In this document: one piece after another, positions 1-10,611 of the stretch
Position numbering within the stretch: the first letter of the stretch is position 1
Layout: the number at the start of each line of letters is the position of its first letter
NCBI RefSeq assembly: GCF_035083965.1
Contig: NC_089726.1
Span: forward strand, 6,763,501 to 6,827,500
Direction: 5' to 3'
DNA length: 64,000 nt
From: Branchiostoma lanceolatum
Taxonomy: Eukaryota > Chordata > Leptocardii > Amphioxiformes > Branchiostomatidae
Program-made: the position numbers and the translations under genes
Notes under the pieces: generated by a model
What the model was told of the DNA's origin: nothing
The model's input: the letters and a program-made list of their open reading frames with translations, nothing else
Databases searched by the model: none

Positions 1-225
1 AGCCAGTCTGTGTTGAACGAGCCCTGATCGTAGCAGCTCCTGGGCGAATTCCGTCATCTTCAGGCAACCAAAACCACCATAATCGACAAGGAACATAGGT
101 TTCAGACCTCTGTCCACGGCTAAGATATCACACATCAAATCTGCGGTGTGCTTGGCCGACTTCTTGCCGAGAATGTTGCGGACAACTTGCCGCCAACGCG
201 TGAGGAGAGGGGGTGCGGCGGCCAT
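1..225 (-). CDS. 5' end of a gene leaving the window; possibly UPF0739 (C1orf74)-like
   Basis: An open frame starts at ATG 225-223 and reads 75 uninterrupted codons to the window edge, beginning MAAAPPLLTRWRQVV and containing the segments DILAVDRGLKPMFLVDYGG and FAQELLRSGLVQ. It is in frame at base 1, so the protein continues outside. The pattern 'DxLAVDxGLKPxxLxDYG' resembles what I remember of the vertebrate UPF0739 family (C1orf74), a family without a known reaction, but I cannot align it here. The start is supported by its position opposite the next gene: only 182 bp separate the two ATGs. No signal peptide or membrane segment is visible. The reading frame is trusted more than the family name. 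Confidence 0.55.
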   Translation of the reverse strand, partial: MAAAPPLLTRWRQVVRNILGKKSAKHTADLMCDILAVDRGLKPMFLVDYGGFGCLKMTEFAQELLRSGLVQHRLA

Positions 226-407
226 CTTTGTTTGTGACCTCCTCTGACCCTCCTACCCACAGTTCCGTGGCGTCTGTCGCCATGGAAACACAGGTGAAGC
301 CATCGCCACCGCCACACAACACACCACCTGCCCATTAGTACCCTGCAAGTGGCCTGTAGTTTACACAAGTCGATTTGGGGAACTGTGTGGCTTAAAAACT
401 TGACAAA
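226..407. promoter_or_regulatory. Short divergent promoter region
   Basis: This 182 bp spacer lies between the ATGs of two head-to-head genes. It is richer in GC than the DNA further right and must hold both 5' UTRs and start sites. No TATA box stands out. A shared bidirectional promoter is inferred from the geometry only. Confidence 0.45.
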
Positions 408-3400
408 ATGGTGCGTGAACTGAACATGGACACTCAGCGCCAGAACTTCTGGAAGGAGTCAATCAAGAAGGAGGCGTACGTCCGGCTCCACTGGCTCGAG
501 AAGTACAACAAGGACTTCAACCGGGCCAGGAGTTCTCTCAACCGCCCCCGTCGGGAGGTAGCCCCGCCGGTCGTGCCAAAGAGTCAGAGTGCCTCACTAC
601 CTGCTATCAAACGTCAGGGTCCATGGTACGGCAAAAAGAAGGAAAAGGCCTCCGACTTTCTGTTGGAAAAGGAAGGGGACCCGAACGCCCTGTTGGTGGA
701 GATGAGACCGGTGTCCTCACAAACACGGAAGCTGCTGTACGACGGGTTCAGTAAGGAAGGAACCGGGAGGTAAGAATTGTTCACTTTATCATGTCGTTCA
801 TAACTTATTTGTCGGGCTAGATCTGACCAGAATTCTTCACCTCAGTCAACTTGCCCCATCCTCATCTTGAGAGTCGGGGACTATGGTCTTCTAATTCTAC
901 ATGGTTCCGAACAACAACAATGTCGATGATAATCATCAATCATGATCATGATGATACCATCAAAATCGTTATCATCATCGTGATTCCTCCCCGTTTCCTT
1001 ATGTAACATGGGAATATTCAACTATTCGGCTCGATAGAGAATAGCTGATGTAGGAAGTATACTTCAAATCAGCTAGTTAATCGTTAACGTTAATTATACG
1101 CTACAGAGTGAAGTGACTGGCTATAGATTTAATTGATCTTTAACAGAATCTGGGTTGCATGATCCCAAAGTTCATGATATAATGATGATTGACATAGTAA
1201 TACATTTTCCCATAGAGTTACACTAGTGCGTGACTCTCACCCCCTTTTCACCGTTCTTTCACATCATTCCCACGATTATATAAACCTCAATGACAGGCAC
1301 CATGGTCGGCGACCAAGGACTTAAAATAAATCTATTTTAACCTCCTTGTCGGCGACTAAACAATTTCTGCTGGTTAGACCAAGTTGATTCGATTATATGG
1401 ATGACATCATTTGAGAACCTCAAAACTGATGCGAGCATGCGAAAACAAAGTTGCCTTCATTATGAAATCCAAGCGGCCAGGGAGGTTGAAAAAAATGACA
1501 GAACTTTCAATAAGTCGTTTATCAAACAACGAATATATGTTCTTTATCTTTGACATTTTCTTGGAAGACTTTGGAAAACTTCGCTATTTATGCAAGGAGT
1601 CAATGTTTACGACAATATCAGTACGATTGTAAAAGAGGCATTGTGTGACATTAGTATCTATTTTCCGATATCCTTTTTCTTTGTTTTATGGCATATAATT
1701 GCTCCTTTTGCGGCTGCTTTGTACGATTGATTGTATGGTCGCAAAATTTTGTTTTTGGAAACGGACGAAAATTGATGCGCGAGTGGATGGCATCCATATA
1801 ATCAATTTAGCGTGGCCTTACGTTATCAGGTTGCTAACATGTTTGGTGATGACGCACCGTGAAAGTCGTGTCCTCGCATCATGATCAGGATAATACCCCG
1901 ACCCCGTATACACTAGCAGTTTACATGTAGTCGCGTTCAAAGAGAAATCTGAAGCAATGTTGACATAACAAACATCGCCCCCTCTGATGCCCTCCGCATC
2001 ATATCACAACAACCTTTATTGACACAACAAAACGTACAGCGACTTTCGTAAGGACTTCTACAACTATACATACAAACAAGTGGATACAACAAATGAATTA
2101 ACCGACGTACAAGTATATGAATGAATCAACATGTTGAGCTTGACGTATTATTTACACCACTGGTTCTAAGATCTAAACATTCTTTGTTATTTAGCTATTT
2201 GTGTATAGTAACGGATATCTCCTAGAATATATTTGAATGTATCTATCGGATGGAATGTATCAAAATGTATCAACAGCGGAAAGTTGAACAGGTTTGAGCG
2301 TTTATCGTCATATCGTGAATAATCCATGATTAAGTGACGTTCATCAGTTTGAAAGTCTTAACAAACAAAACATTCACAACCATGACAAAACATTCACGAC
2401 CATATACGTATATACGCGCATATTAGTAAAATCTGGCTACAAAGAAAAGTAACCATATTCACATATCAGACGATATGAAAAGAAAAGAAAAAACTGGCAA
2501 AACGCAAATGTCCTACTAGATCATGTACATGGGACGGGGCCCGTCCAAGTACAAATCAATTAAATTTCACTATCCTAACATATTTTTTCGATCGTTTCCG
2601 TTGTATTTCGCTCTTAGTTAGACGCGCGCGTTAAATACAGAATGAAAATATCGGGTTAGTCGTCTCAATTGATAGATTGAGTTTCCCCACAAAAACAAAA
2701 CTTGTCCGGTATGGGATCATCACGATAAGGCTTTGGAAAAACATTGTGTTTCGGGTCACCCGACCAACCCTGGCAAAAACCTGACGACCCGAGCCCTCTT
2801 TTTTTGGTCGACCGCTGACAAGGAACATAAGATTTTTGACATCAGGGTGACAAAAAATCAAAACAGAATCCCAAAAGTCTTGCAGCCTGTTTTCAGCTCG
2901 ACTAAGGCTTGAACAGTTGATGTAGGGGAATGTGTAGGAATATGTAGTAAACGATGCACTTCTTTGTGCGGCTTATTGGCATATTCATGTTTGTAGAATA
3001 TTTATCTGTGGAAAGACTATACGATGTTGAAAATACCGTGTTCTGATGCATTCCAGTTTTACAATATCAAATTGCATTTGTTGGATCACTTCGGTCGACA
3101 TCTAAAAATAGAAAATAAAGAGAATTCCTACTTACCGACCCTAATTTTTTTCAGTTCGATAACATTTTTCCTTAGGCCTAAGTGTCCCACCTGTTTAACA
3201 GCAATGACGCATGTTAGACCAAGTCATTTAATACGTCACGGCTGCGCGTTCGTTTTCTCCAAGCAGATGTAAGGGTGGAAATCCTAACATTTTGTAACTG
3301 TCGGGCTTCTCTGACAGCCGGGCTTCTACATTGTAATTTGTTTTTATATTTCCGTCTAGTAGTTTATAGTTGACAGTAAGAAAGTCACTGTATTTATTAT

Positions 3401-3649
3401 TGCGTCCACAAACTAAAATCTATATCATGTCTTTACAGGTACCAGTACTTGGCGGTACGCAAACTGCAGAAACCCGAAGTCAAATACGAGTTTCCGCTGA
3501 CCAGCGCTTGGGAGTACGGCTGGAAGCTCAACGAAGTGGTCAGCGAGATGAAAGCTCCTCACTTCGGCCGGAGCCGTATCGTCCAAGACACCTTCTATCG
3601 TAACAAGGGAATCATTCCGCTTGGGGACATTGCCACTGTTCACGTGTAA
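408..3649 (+). CDS. SPMIP1 (ATP6V1FNB)-like axonemal microtubule inner protein, two exons
   Basis: Exon 1 is 408-769 (ATG in the context AAAATGG) and exon 2 is 3439-3649, joined across a GT-AG intron with the codon AG|G (Arg) split; the product is 190 aa. The N-terminus has NFWKESIKKEAYVRLHW, the centre has EMRPVSSQTRKLLYDG, and the C-terminus has SAWEYGWKLNE and DTFYRNKGI. This order matches my recollection of the small sperm microtubule inner protein SPMIP1/ATP6V1FNB, thought to sit inside doublet microtubules of flagella. The protein is basic, with no signal peptide or membrane segment. The 2.7 kb intron is AT-rich and shows no coding sequence I recognise. The intron and frame are secure; the family name is from memory. 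Confidence 0.7.
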
Positions 3650-4805
3650 AAAGCATTTATTCCCTACGAGGAAAGTTTGTCGAATACGTAACATTAACAG
3701 TCAGGTCATTAGTGTTCATTTTGGTTGTGAATAACTTGCGTTGTCAGCATGTCTTATGCAAATCATTGATTATGCAAATAAGATTCTCATTTGCAGGAAT
3801 TCCATCAGTTTATCATCTTCACTAAATGCAAATGAGGTCGTGATTTGCATAATCTATATTCAACGATGTTCTGGTTTACTTCTGCTTTGAATGCACAATT
3901 TAGTCAGGAGTTAGTATTGTAAAGATTCATCTTGGCTGATATACTAAAGAGTGAAAATATCATGTATGTAAATTTTGGAGTGTTGCCAACTGAAACAGTA
4001 AGTCTGTTGTTAAACTGTGAATTCTCAGTGACGCTTAAATCAAGTGTTACAGATTTGACCACTGAGTAGCTGTATAATGTAAAACACAGCCAGCCCTTTT
4101 CATCTATAATTGATTGGCTTGTAAAAATCCAATTTTGTAGGACTTGTGCCAATACATTTTCAATGCTGCAGAACACTGTAAATGCCTTTAGGTTAGTGGT
4201 GATTTAGTTTTGCGGTATTAGGAGAACATGGATTTGGGAGTGTTCGTGGTGGTTTTGAGGTCATGACAGTGTTATAGTCACATACTGTACAGTAACGGAA
4301 ACAAAAATGTTTGCAGTGGTTTAAGTTTGTGGTGTCATAAAAACCGCAAACATAAAATCCCTGCAAAAATTTCAAGAATTACAGTAACAGACTTTTTGTT
4401 TATAATAATCTATCATCTATGATGATCTATCATTATGAAATGTAACTGAGAAACTCTCGGTTTCATGTGCACATCACACTTCATGACATGTACATTATTG
4501 TCATTTCTGATAAACTTGTGTGATGCTATCATCATAACAATTCCAGTATATAATACAACAGAATGTGAATAAAGTCAAACTCAAAGCAGAAGAGCATGAA
4601 ATGTAACCAAATGTCCCTGCAAAGGCGTTGCAACATTTACATTGTAAGACTGAGTCACGTTTTGTTGGTGCAATAAAATGCATGATTTCCATGTCACTAT
4701 CTGTAAACTTCTGTATTGCGAGCTACATTATGCAAGGGTAAGTAAAAAAGTAATGATGATGATGATGTTTCATCATAATGCAGAATACTATCCAGGCAGA
4801 GGATA
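3650..4805. other. Intergenic AT-rich DNA
   Basis: No gene is supported here. Around 3755-3860 there is an ATTTGCAT-rich patch of a kind that also occurs near 43.0 and 44.0 kb, probably debris of a dispersed repeat. The rest shows only short shadow frames. Confidence 0.5.
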
Positions 4806-4949
4806 GGTTCCGGCAGGTTTTTGACGTGTTTTTAGGCGTTTTTGTCGGGCTTTTTACTTTGTCATTTTTTTTTTTTGTATACAAAAAAAATGACAAAGTA
4901 GAAAGCCCGACAAAAACGCCTAAAAACACGTCAAAAACCTGCCGGAACC
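4806..4949. mobile_element. Near-perfect hairpin (foldback MITE)
   Basis: The left arm begins GGTTCCGGCAGGTTTTTGAC and the right arm ends with its reverse complement, GTCAAAAACCTGCCGGAACC. The arms of about 65 bp meet at a T-run/GTATAC/A-run centre, so almost all of the 144 bp can fold on itself. There is no coding sequence. This is typical of a non-autonomous foldback element; its superfamily cannot be told from the ends. Confidence 0.7.
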
Positions 4950-5019
4950 CCTCCTCTTCTTAGAGAGTAAATGCAGAATGGAATCATTCTAACATACTGT
5001 TTGCTCAGAACTTCGTATG

Positions 5020-5110
5020 AGGTTCCCAGAATTCTCCAGAATTCTGTCACAGGTTCCAGAATTCTGGAGAATTCTTGCTCAAACCCAGAATTCTGGCAGA
5101 ATTGGCTTTG
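5020..5110. repeat. Cluster of AGAATTCT palindromes
   Basis: Within about 80 bp the octamer AGAATTCT recurs five times, several as CCAGAATTCTGG or CAGAATTCTCC, in both orientations. The block looks like locally amplified palindromic DNA. No gene overlaps it. Confidence 0.6.
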
Positions 5111-5499
5111 TCCCTGGAGACATTCAATTGTTCAAAACCTTTTGATAAATCATACCTACAAATACTTATTCTTTTGGCTGATCTAGTTTCAAACGATCAA
5201 AATTTTTCGGATTTAGAGTGTCGCCTGTAGGTATTGCAAAGAGCATTTGCATATCAGTGAATCATAGCTCAACCAAAGAGCTTCTGACCCTCTCGAATAA
5301 CATTTATTATGAGTATATAGCTGGCAGACGAAGGGAATACTACTAGAAGATATATTGAAAGAAAACTTGGTGATGAAACAAAAACTACTGAGTAATCTTG
5401 GGCTAGTACTATGCACATAATGGTACATCGAAATGCAAATTAAGGACACTAACATGTTAATCAGAACCTGCTTCATTGATATGGAAAGTGAGTGTGCAT

Positions 5500-5925
5500 A
5501 TGATGCAATTATGCAAGTATATTGTCAAACATAATTGGCCCTGTAGTTCCAGATAATCCGCTAGGGGGCCCAAACCCACACGACTTACTTTCCCTCCCAA
5601 GAGCTATCTACATTTTTGTACCACTCAAAACCACAGCACTCATAGCATGTCTTGAACACAAGATATCAAAACCAGAAGTTCTGCTGCAGTACCATAAAAA
5701 GCTGCAAGGGGCCCCAAAATCTTATAATTTTGAGGTCTCATCAAGACACCTACCAAATGTCAAGACAATTCACCCAGGCAGATAGGTCACATCATTGGTT
5801 GTGCCCTTCTCTGAACTCCAAACACTCTTTTATACAGGTGCTAACATGCAAGTAAAGTTGGGAATCACATACATACAATCACATACATACATACGTACAT
5901 ACAAACATACATTCACCTAAACACT
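5500..5925. repeat. Dispersed non-coding repeat with CATA microsatellite tail
   Basis: The segment with CTGCTGCAGTACCATAAAAA and a following GGGGCCC block resembles segments at about 44.1-44.7 kb and 51.59-51.72 kb, where a similar CTGCAGTACC ... GGGCCC order is followed by an ATCCATCAA-type block. Here it ends near a CATA-type microsatellite (about 5868-5925). It is a dispersed repeat of unknown class, probably the 3' part of a retroposon. Confidence 0.45.
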
Positions 5926-6197
5926 TAGGCTAAAAACATAACCTTCTTGGTGAAGGTAAAATGCAGACGTGTACATGTCACCAACAATATGGAACAACTT
6001 TTATTTTCTTTTGTGTATCCAATTGGGAAATTGAGTGAGGGGAATGAAAATAGCATATGAAAAACAGTGCTCTACACTGATGGTAGATCTAAGTACAGTA
6101 TTGTTACAACAGAACAGTTACTCTACAGTCAACTTTTTTGTAAAAAGGCACATTTTTATGTTGTAACTTCTGTTTACAAGACGATTTGACTGACAAT

Positions 6198-6437
6198 ACC
6201 CCCATTCCACTAGAGCGGCATTCTTGCCGCGACTGCGACTTTAGAATAGAGCACTTTTAGAGAACAAATTTCAGACATATAAAATAAACCTTTTGTACGC
6301 TTTGTATGTTTTGTTGTCTTCTCAGCCATACTTCTACATTTTGCATGATATTCAAATTATGAAGTCAAGGGATATGCAAATCCAATTTAGGTCGCAGCAA
6401 GGTCGCAGTGCGATCCCCATCTAGTGGAATGGGGGGC
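6198..6437. mobile_element. MITE with CCCCATTCCACTAG ends (copy 1)
   Basis: The ends are inverted repeats, CCCCATTCCACTAG on the left and CTAGTGGAATGGGG on the right, with GCGACTGCGAC/GTCGCAG motifs just inside. The interior (TTTTGTACGCTTTGTATGTTT) is shared with a second copy at 61378-61599. The 240 bp element is non-coding and non-autonomous. Confidence 0.7.
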
Positions 6438-6777
6438 CTAAGTTTAGTAAATGTCTTCAATGAACAACTTTTGTCTAATAGATATGTGTACGGGTGTATG
6501 TAACATCGACTCTCAAGATTCCGTAGGTAATGCCACATTGAAAAAACAGTCAATGTGTTTTATCCAGGCCTTCTAACAAAATGTTAAACATGATTTTGGG
6601 TTGAAAGGTTCAAACTCCAAAGACTGAAATTATGAGTGTGGAGTGTGGACATTAACAGTATTTTCCAAAATGTTGAACTTTTTCTAAACTTTCAAAAGTC
6701 TAAATTTTACCTTAAAATACATGTGCTGAAAATAAAGAGTTTCAGGGAATAATCTGCTTCAGGATGACAGTTGAGCT

Positions 6778-7001
6778 GTAGTTTCCAACACAAAAAATTG
6801 GATTTACCCAAATTTTCAACTGACCAACTCCAGTCTTTGTCAAGGGATGAGCAATTCACTGATTCTGTGACGTCACGTTATGTAGATACATGTAGAACAC
6901 GTGACTTGGTGAGCAGTGGATTGCTCATCCCTTGACAAAGACCAGAGCTGATCAGTCGAAAATTTGCGTTGTGTAAGTCAAATTTTTGTGTTGGAAACTA
7001 C
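6778..7001. mobile_element. Terminal inverted-repeat element (MITE)
   Basis: Long imperfect inverted arms of about 80 bp start GTAGTTTCCAACACAAAAA on the left and end TTTTTGTGTTGGAAACTAC on the right. Both arms include a TTTGTCAAGGGATGAGCAA block and flank a short centre with a CACGTGAC motif. There is no coding sequence. The arms are diverged, so the insertion is not recent. Confidence 0.7.
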
Positions 7002-7102
7002 TATTTTGACCCAGAATGATTTCTACCGACACAGCTGAACTTTTAAGTTATGAAATAAACTGAGTGTGAAAACTAATGCACTCTGCCCTGATACTTACAC
7101 TT

Positions 7103-10100
7103 CTACAATTCCTGATGAGGAACATATTTGGTTTTTAGCTGCTCAATCAGTTTTATAAAGTCAGTTTTCTCGGCACAACCCTTGCACTCTTCTCCCCAGT
7201 CGTTCAAGATCTTCTTCAGTTCTTTCACCCTCAGTTTCTTCAAATCCACTGTTTTCCAGTCAACGGTTTTCTCTGGAAATTAAAAAAGAGAGAACACTGT
7301 GAACTTGTTCATGACCTGAATTTGTATGTACGTATCAAGCCTGTGTTACATAATCTCTTGCTGTCAGGGGCTGGTTGGCCTCCTAGAGTTTCTGACAAAC
7401 AAACAAACAAACATGAAACCTGCAGACTGGATATGACATATGACAATGGACAGGAATGCCATGCCAAATCTGGCCTGGTTGTGTTCATACCGGGACTAAC
7501 CCCTGGGTGAAGCTAAACTCAAGGTGGATTCAACGAATGGCTAAACCCCCCCTTAAAATTGTAGGCAGATTAATGATAGATGTATTTTGTTATCAACTAT
7601 TATGATTGTGCATACTGAGATCCCCTTCATATATATCAGGCTTCACTTATCTGGATTCACCTGTGCACGGGATTGATCCAGCTATGATCAGCTGAATCCA
7701 CATCAGGATCTGGCTTAACCCCTTTTCCCCATCAGAGCCGTATCACATCCTTCATACCTGGCTTTGTGATTCAGGATCAATCCTGTGCCTGGGTGAATTC
7801 TGGTGTTCGAAGCCTGTTATGAACAGGCTTTTCTTAGCCAAATGCAGCAGGATCAACCACATACCCAGATTTATCCAGATTCTTCAACCATGGTATGAAC
7901 AGGGATACTAAGTGCTAGTACTAGTAGAAGGTGTTGGCCATCTAGCTTCCTGAGGCCCGACAGTGAGGCTATTAGCTAGCAGGGCGTCAGGGCTTCTTCC
8001 TCCTTTTGCAGGGGACTCCAGAAGGCACCATGGTTCCCCATGCACACGTACCCCCCCCCCCCCCATACACTGCATGTTTTTTCCTCATACCAGACATGTG
8101 ACAGTATTGATTGACATTAAACTGATTGACCTGTAAAGCTAATGGGTAATTGTTAATCCATAGAGCCCATAGGGGAAGTCTGGTCAACCCCCCCTCCCCC
8201 AATGTTTGGATGCCATAACTAAAAGCCCAACACAGGTCTGATTGTGCTATCCAATTGTAAGGAAAACATAATGAAACTTACCATATTTCAGGTCACATAT
8301 CTGAGCATCCTTGCTTTTGAGAGAATGACAGACTTTGTTGACAGGCTTCCTCCAGGACATGGGCTTGGTCACTTCATTCACAATCCCTGTGGCAGCATCC
8401 TCTGTAGCTCCAATATAGTAGCACTGTGGGAAAAGAACATTTACGTTAATTCACCTTTATCTGTTGTGTTTATTTTTTGTACAAAGCAAGGAACCACAAT
8501 CTGGCTAAAGAGTAAACCACCATTTCTTTCTGTAACTTGCCGATATTATAGATTGCCTTTGCCACTTATGTTATATATGACGTGAAGTCATAATTTCTCT
8601 CTAGTCCTGCTGATACAAAATATTGCAGTTTGAAAACACAGGTGTTGCATTTAGAGGGCCGGAGGAGAGTTACTTTCATCTGTCACGAGAAGAGAAGACT
8701 TGTCATCGATTGTCTTGCCGCTAATTACCTTTAATTCATAAAGCCACACCTTTTCCTTTCTTGGCTTGAAGAGAGTGCTAAAGATATGAACTTGTCTAAT
8801 CAAACTAAAATCTCGCTATTAAAAACGTATGGCTATGAAGTACCAAATCGCAGGCAGTAGCACTTTGAAAACAAAATATGATGTTGTTGCGTCAGTAGAA
8901 TGGCAATGGTAATGGCATGATACTGCTAACGTTATGTGAATAATCATCGTTTGTCGGGCAGCCAATTTGTAAGATCGATAAGATCGAAAGCCTGCATGTG
9001 TCATTCAATATTTCTGGACCTGTGATCATGACAGGTCCTAGACAACATGTTTGAAGAAATGCACTCACAAAGCGGTTCTCTTTGCCTTTAGCAGAAGCAC
9101 AAGCTTTCCTGAGATGTTTCTCAATCTTCTCCATGCTGCTGGCATCCTCCTCCGGAATGCTATCAGACAACCTCGTCAAGAACTTAATGCAAACTGAAAA
9201 ATAAAGAAAGTTGAGAAGTTCAATAAGTAACAAGTGTCAGTGTCAGTCGGCTAAAGAAGAGGTGAAAAGCAGCGGTCTAAACTGGATGCAATCCTACCTG
9301 ACCGAAGACTCGACTCGACTCGACTCGACTCTACTCTACTCTACTCTACTCTACTCTACTCTAAAAGCAACCATATGTTTTGAGGCATATCAGGTCAAGG
9401 CTTGGAAAATGATGTTTTACAAATTAACATTGATGTTCAAAGCTGTAACTTGATGTCAGGGATTAAGATTGGAGAATTCTATTCTAAAAAGAGGAATAAG
9501 ATTTTCAAAGTTTTTAAGGAAAAACCTTTTCATGATACATCATGTGGATAATGGTTGTTTACCATAGATCTTTATTTGATTTTGTACCGTGCCTATAACC
9601 ACACCTAGAGTAACATTTAATGCATTCGAATGCCATCATAATACATCAGAAAAGGTTAAAAGTAGACTTGAATGAATTATGTTGACTTGAATTCTGTAAT
9701 AAAACCATTGTCTGTGATTAATAACTTCACGGCCAGACTTTGTTCTTTTTTTTCCTTAACCCTGGTTCGAATCTATCTTGGGAAGGGCATCCTGGTTGGA
9801 GCTGCATTCGTCTTTCGGAAGGGACGTAAAATGGGGTTCCCGTAATCGAGGAGGTGCTTAGAGCACGTTTAAAGGCACTACAACAGCCTAATTACCCAGA
9901 TGAATATATAACTATATGTACCTAAGGTTATATTAGAAAGGTTACCTTCCTGCCATACGGTAATATTAAAACTCAACCTTTCAAAAATAGTGTTTTTTCC
10001 CTAGATGTTTTTACTAAACATATATTGAATCAAAGGTCTACAATTGTTGTATCTTTGTGTGCAGGTGTAACTTGTTTCAACATTACATGTGTTTTGAGAT

Positions 10101-10301
10101 CAAAACCGAGACGTATTTTTACAACAAAATGCCGAAAAACTAGCGAGTAACAAGCCGGCCCCTAACATCTGCTTGGGGATTAAAGTGAACTAAAACGTTA
10201 CCTTCACAGTCGTCGTCTGATTTTGCCTTAGCCTGTGCTATTCCAGCTAGTAAGCTGAAAACAGCGAAGCAGACACAGATACACAGGACAGATAGGTTCA
10301 T
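7103..10301 (-). CDS. MANF: MANF/CDNF-family neurotrophic factor, four exons
   Basis: Exons on the minus strand are 10301-10202, 9193-9069, 8423-8282 and 7272-7103, all with GT-AG introns and matching phases, giving 178 aa (human MANF is about 182). The ATG at 10301-10299 is chosen because it starts a clear signal peptide ([20 protein letters not shown]). The mature protein begins around the conserved DCEVC, has [16 protein letters not shown] in the saposin-like N-domain, and has CKGC (residues 152-155) in the C-terminal SAP-like domain. It ends HQEL, a KDEL-like ER-retrieval tail where vertebrate MANF has RTDL. MANF is an ER-resident, secretable factor that protects cells during ER stress. 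The gene is divergent from HSPA14. Introns hold poly-C (about 8050), a GACTC/TACTC microsatellite (9306-9362) and a SINE-like segment near 9.8 kb. Confidence 0.95.
9306..9362. repeat. Pentanucleotide microsatellite (GACTC then TACTC)
   Basis: A run of GACTC units switches to TACTC units in the same register within MANF intron 1, about 11 units in all. A single base change seems to have spread through half of the array. Confidence 0.85.
9735..9890 (+). mobile_element. SINE-like segment in MANF intron 1
   Basis: It contains a Pol III B-box-like GGTTCGAATC and then a core with TCTTTCGGAAGGGACGTAAA and a GAGGAGGTGC block. A related core is found in reverse orientation inside PAO-C intron 1 (about 48.85 kb). 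It is probably a decayed tRNA-derived SINE; the A box is not convincing here. Confidence 0.45.
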
Positions 10302-10611
10302 TTTGTCGGTCCAAATAAATTTCTGTCCTGACACAGTGACAGTCATCGAAGAAAACGTGGACTTCTAGGAAGAATCATGTCTCAGTCCAGCTGGCGGGCT
10401 GTGATAGGTCGAAAAAATGACCTCATTAGTACTTCCGGGTTTTGATTGGTCGACTCGAAGCTTTTCCGGGACAAAGGTTAATCGAGTTGATATTGCTTCC
10501 GGGTCGACGTCCACATGCTCACCAGGCTGTCAGTTTTGGATTATCCTTTTCCCCAGCTCTTTTACGTTCGAGATAAAGCATTGAATTTTGAGTAAGACGG
10601 CTACAGCTGAG
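10302..10611. promoter_or_regulatory. MANF/HSPA14 divergent promoter
   Basis: The 310 bp between the two ATGs holds three TTCCGG ETS-type motifs (about 10432-10440, 10463-10470 and 10497-10503) and an ATTGG (inverted CCAAT) box at about 10445. No TATA box is evident. A CCACG half-site lies on the MANF strand near 10356, but the CCAAT-N9-CCACG ER-stress element is not intact. A shared bidirectional promoter is inferred from spacing and motifs. Confidence 0.6.

Noticed and set aside
2631-2861. 76-codon minus-strand frame in the SPMIP1-like intron
   Set aside because: There is no recognisable family and no supporting splice sites; possibly a repeat fragment, but not supported as a gene.
10340-10372. 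ER-stress response element (CCAAT-N9-CCACG) for MANF
   Set aside because: The CCACG half is present on the MANF strand but the CCAAT half at the right spacing is not.
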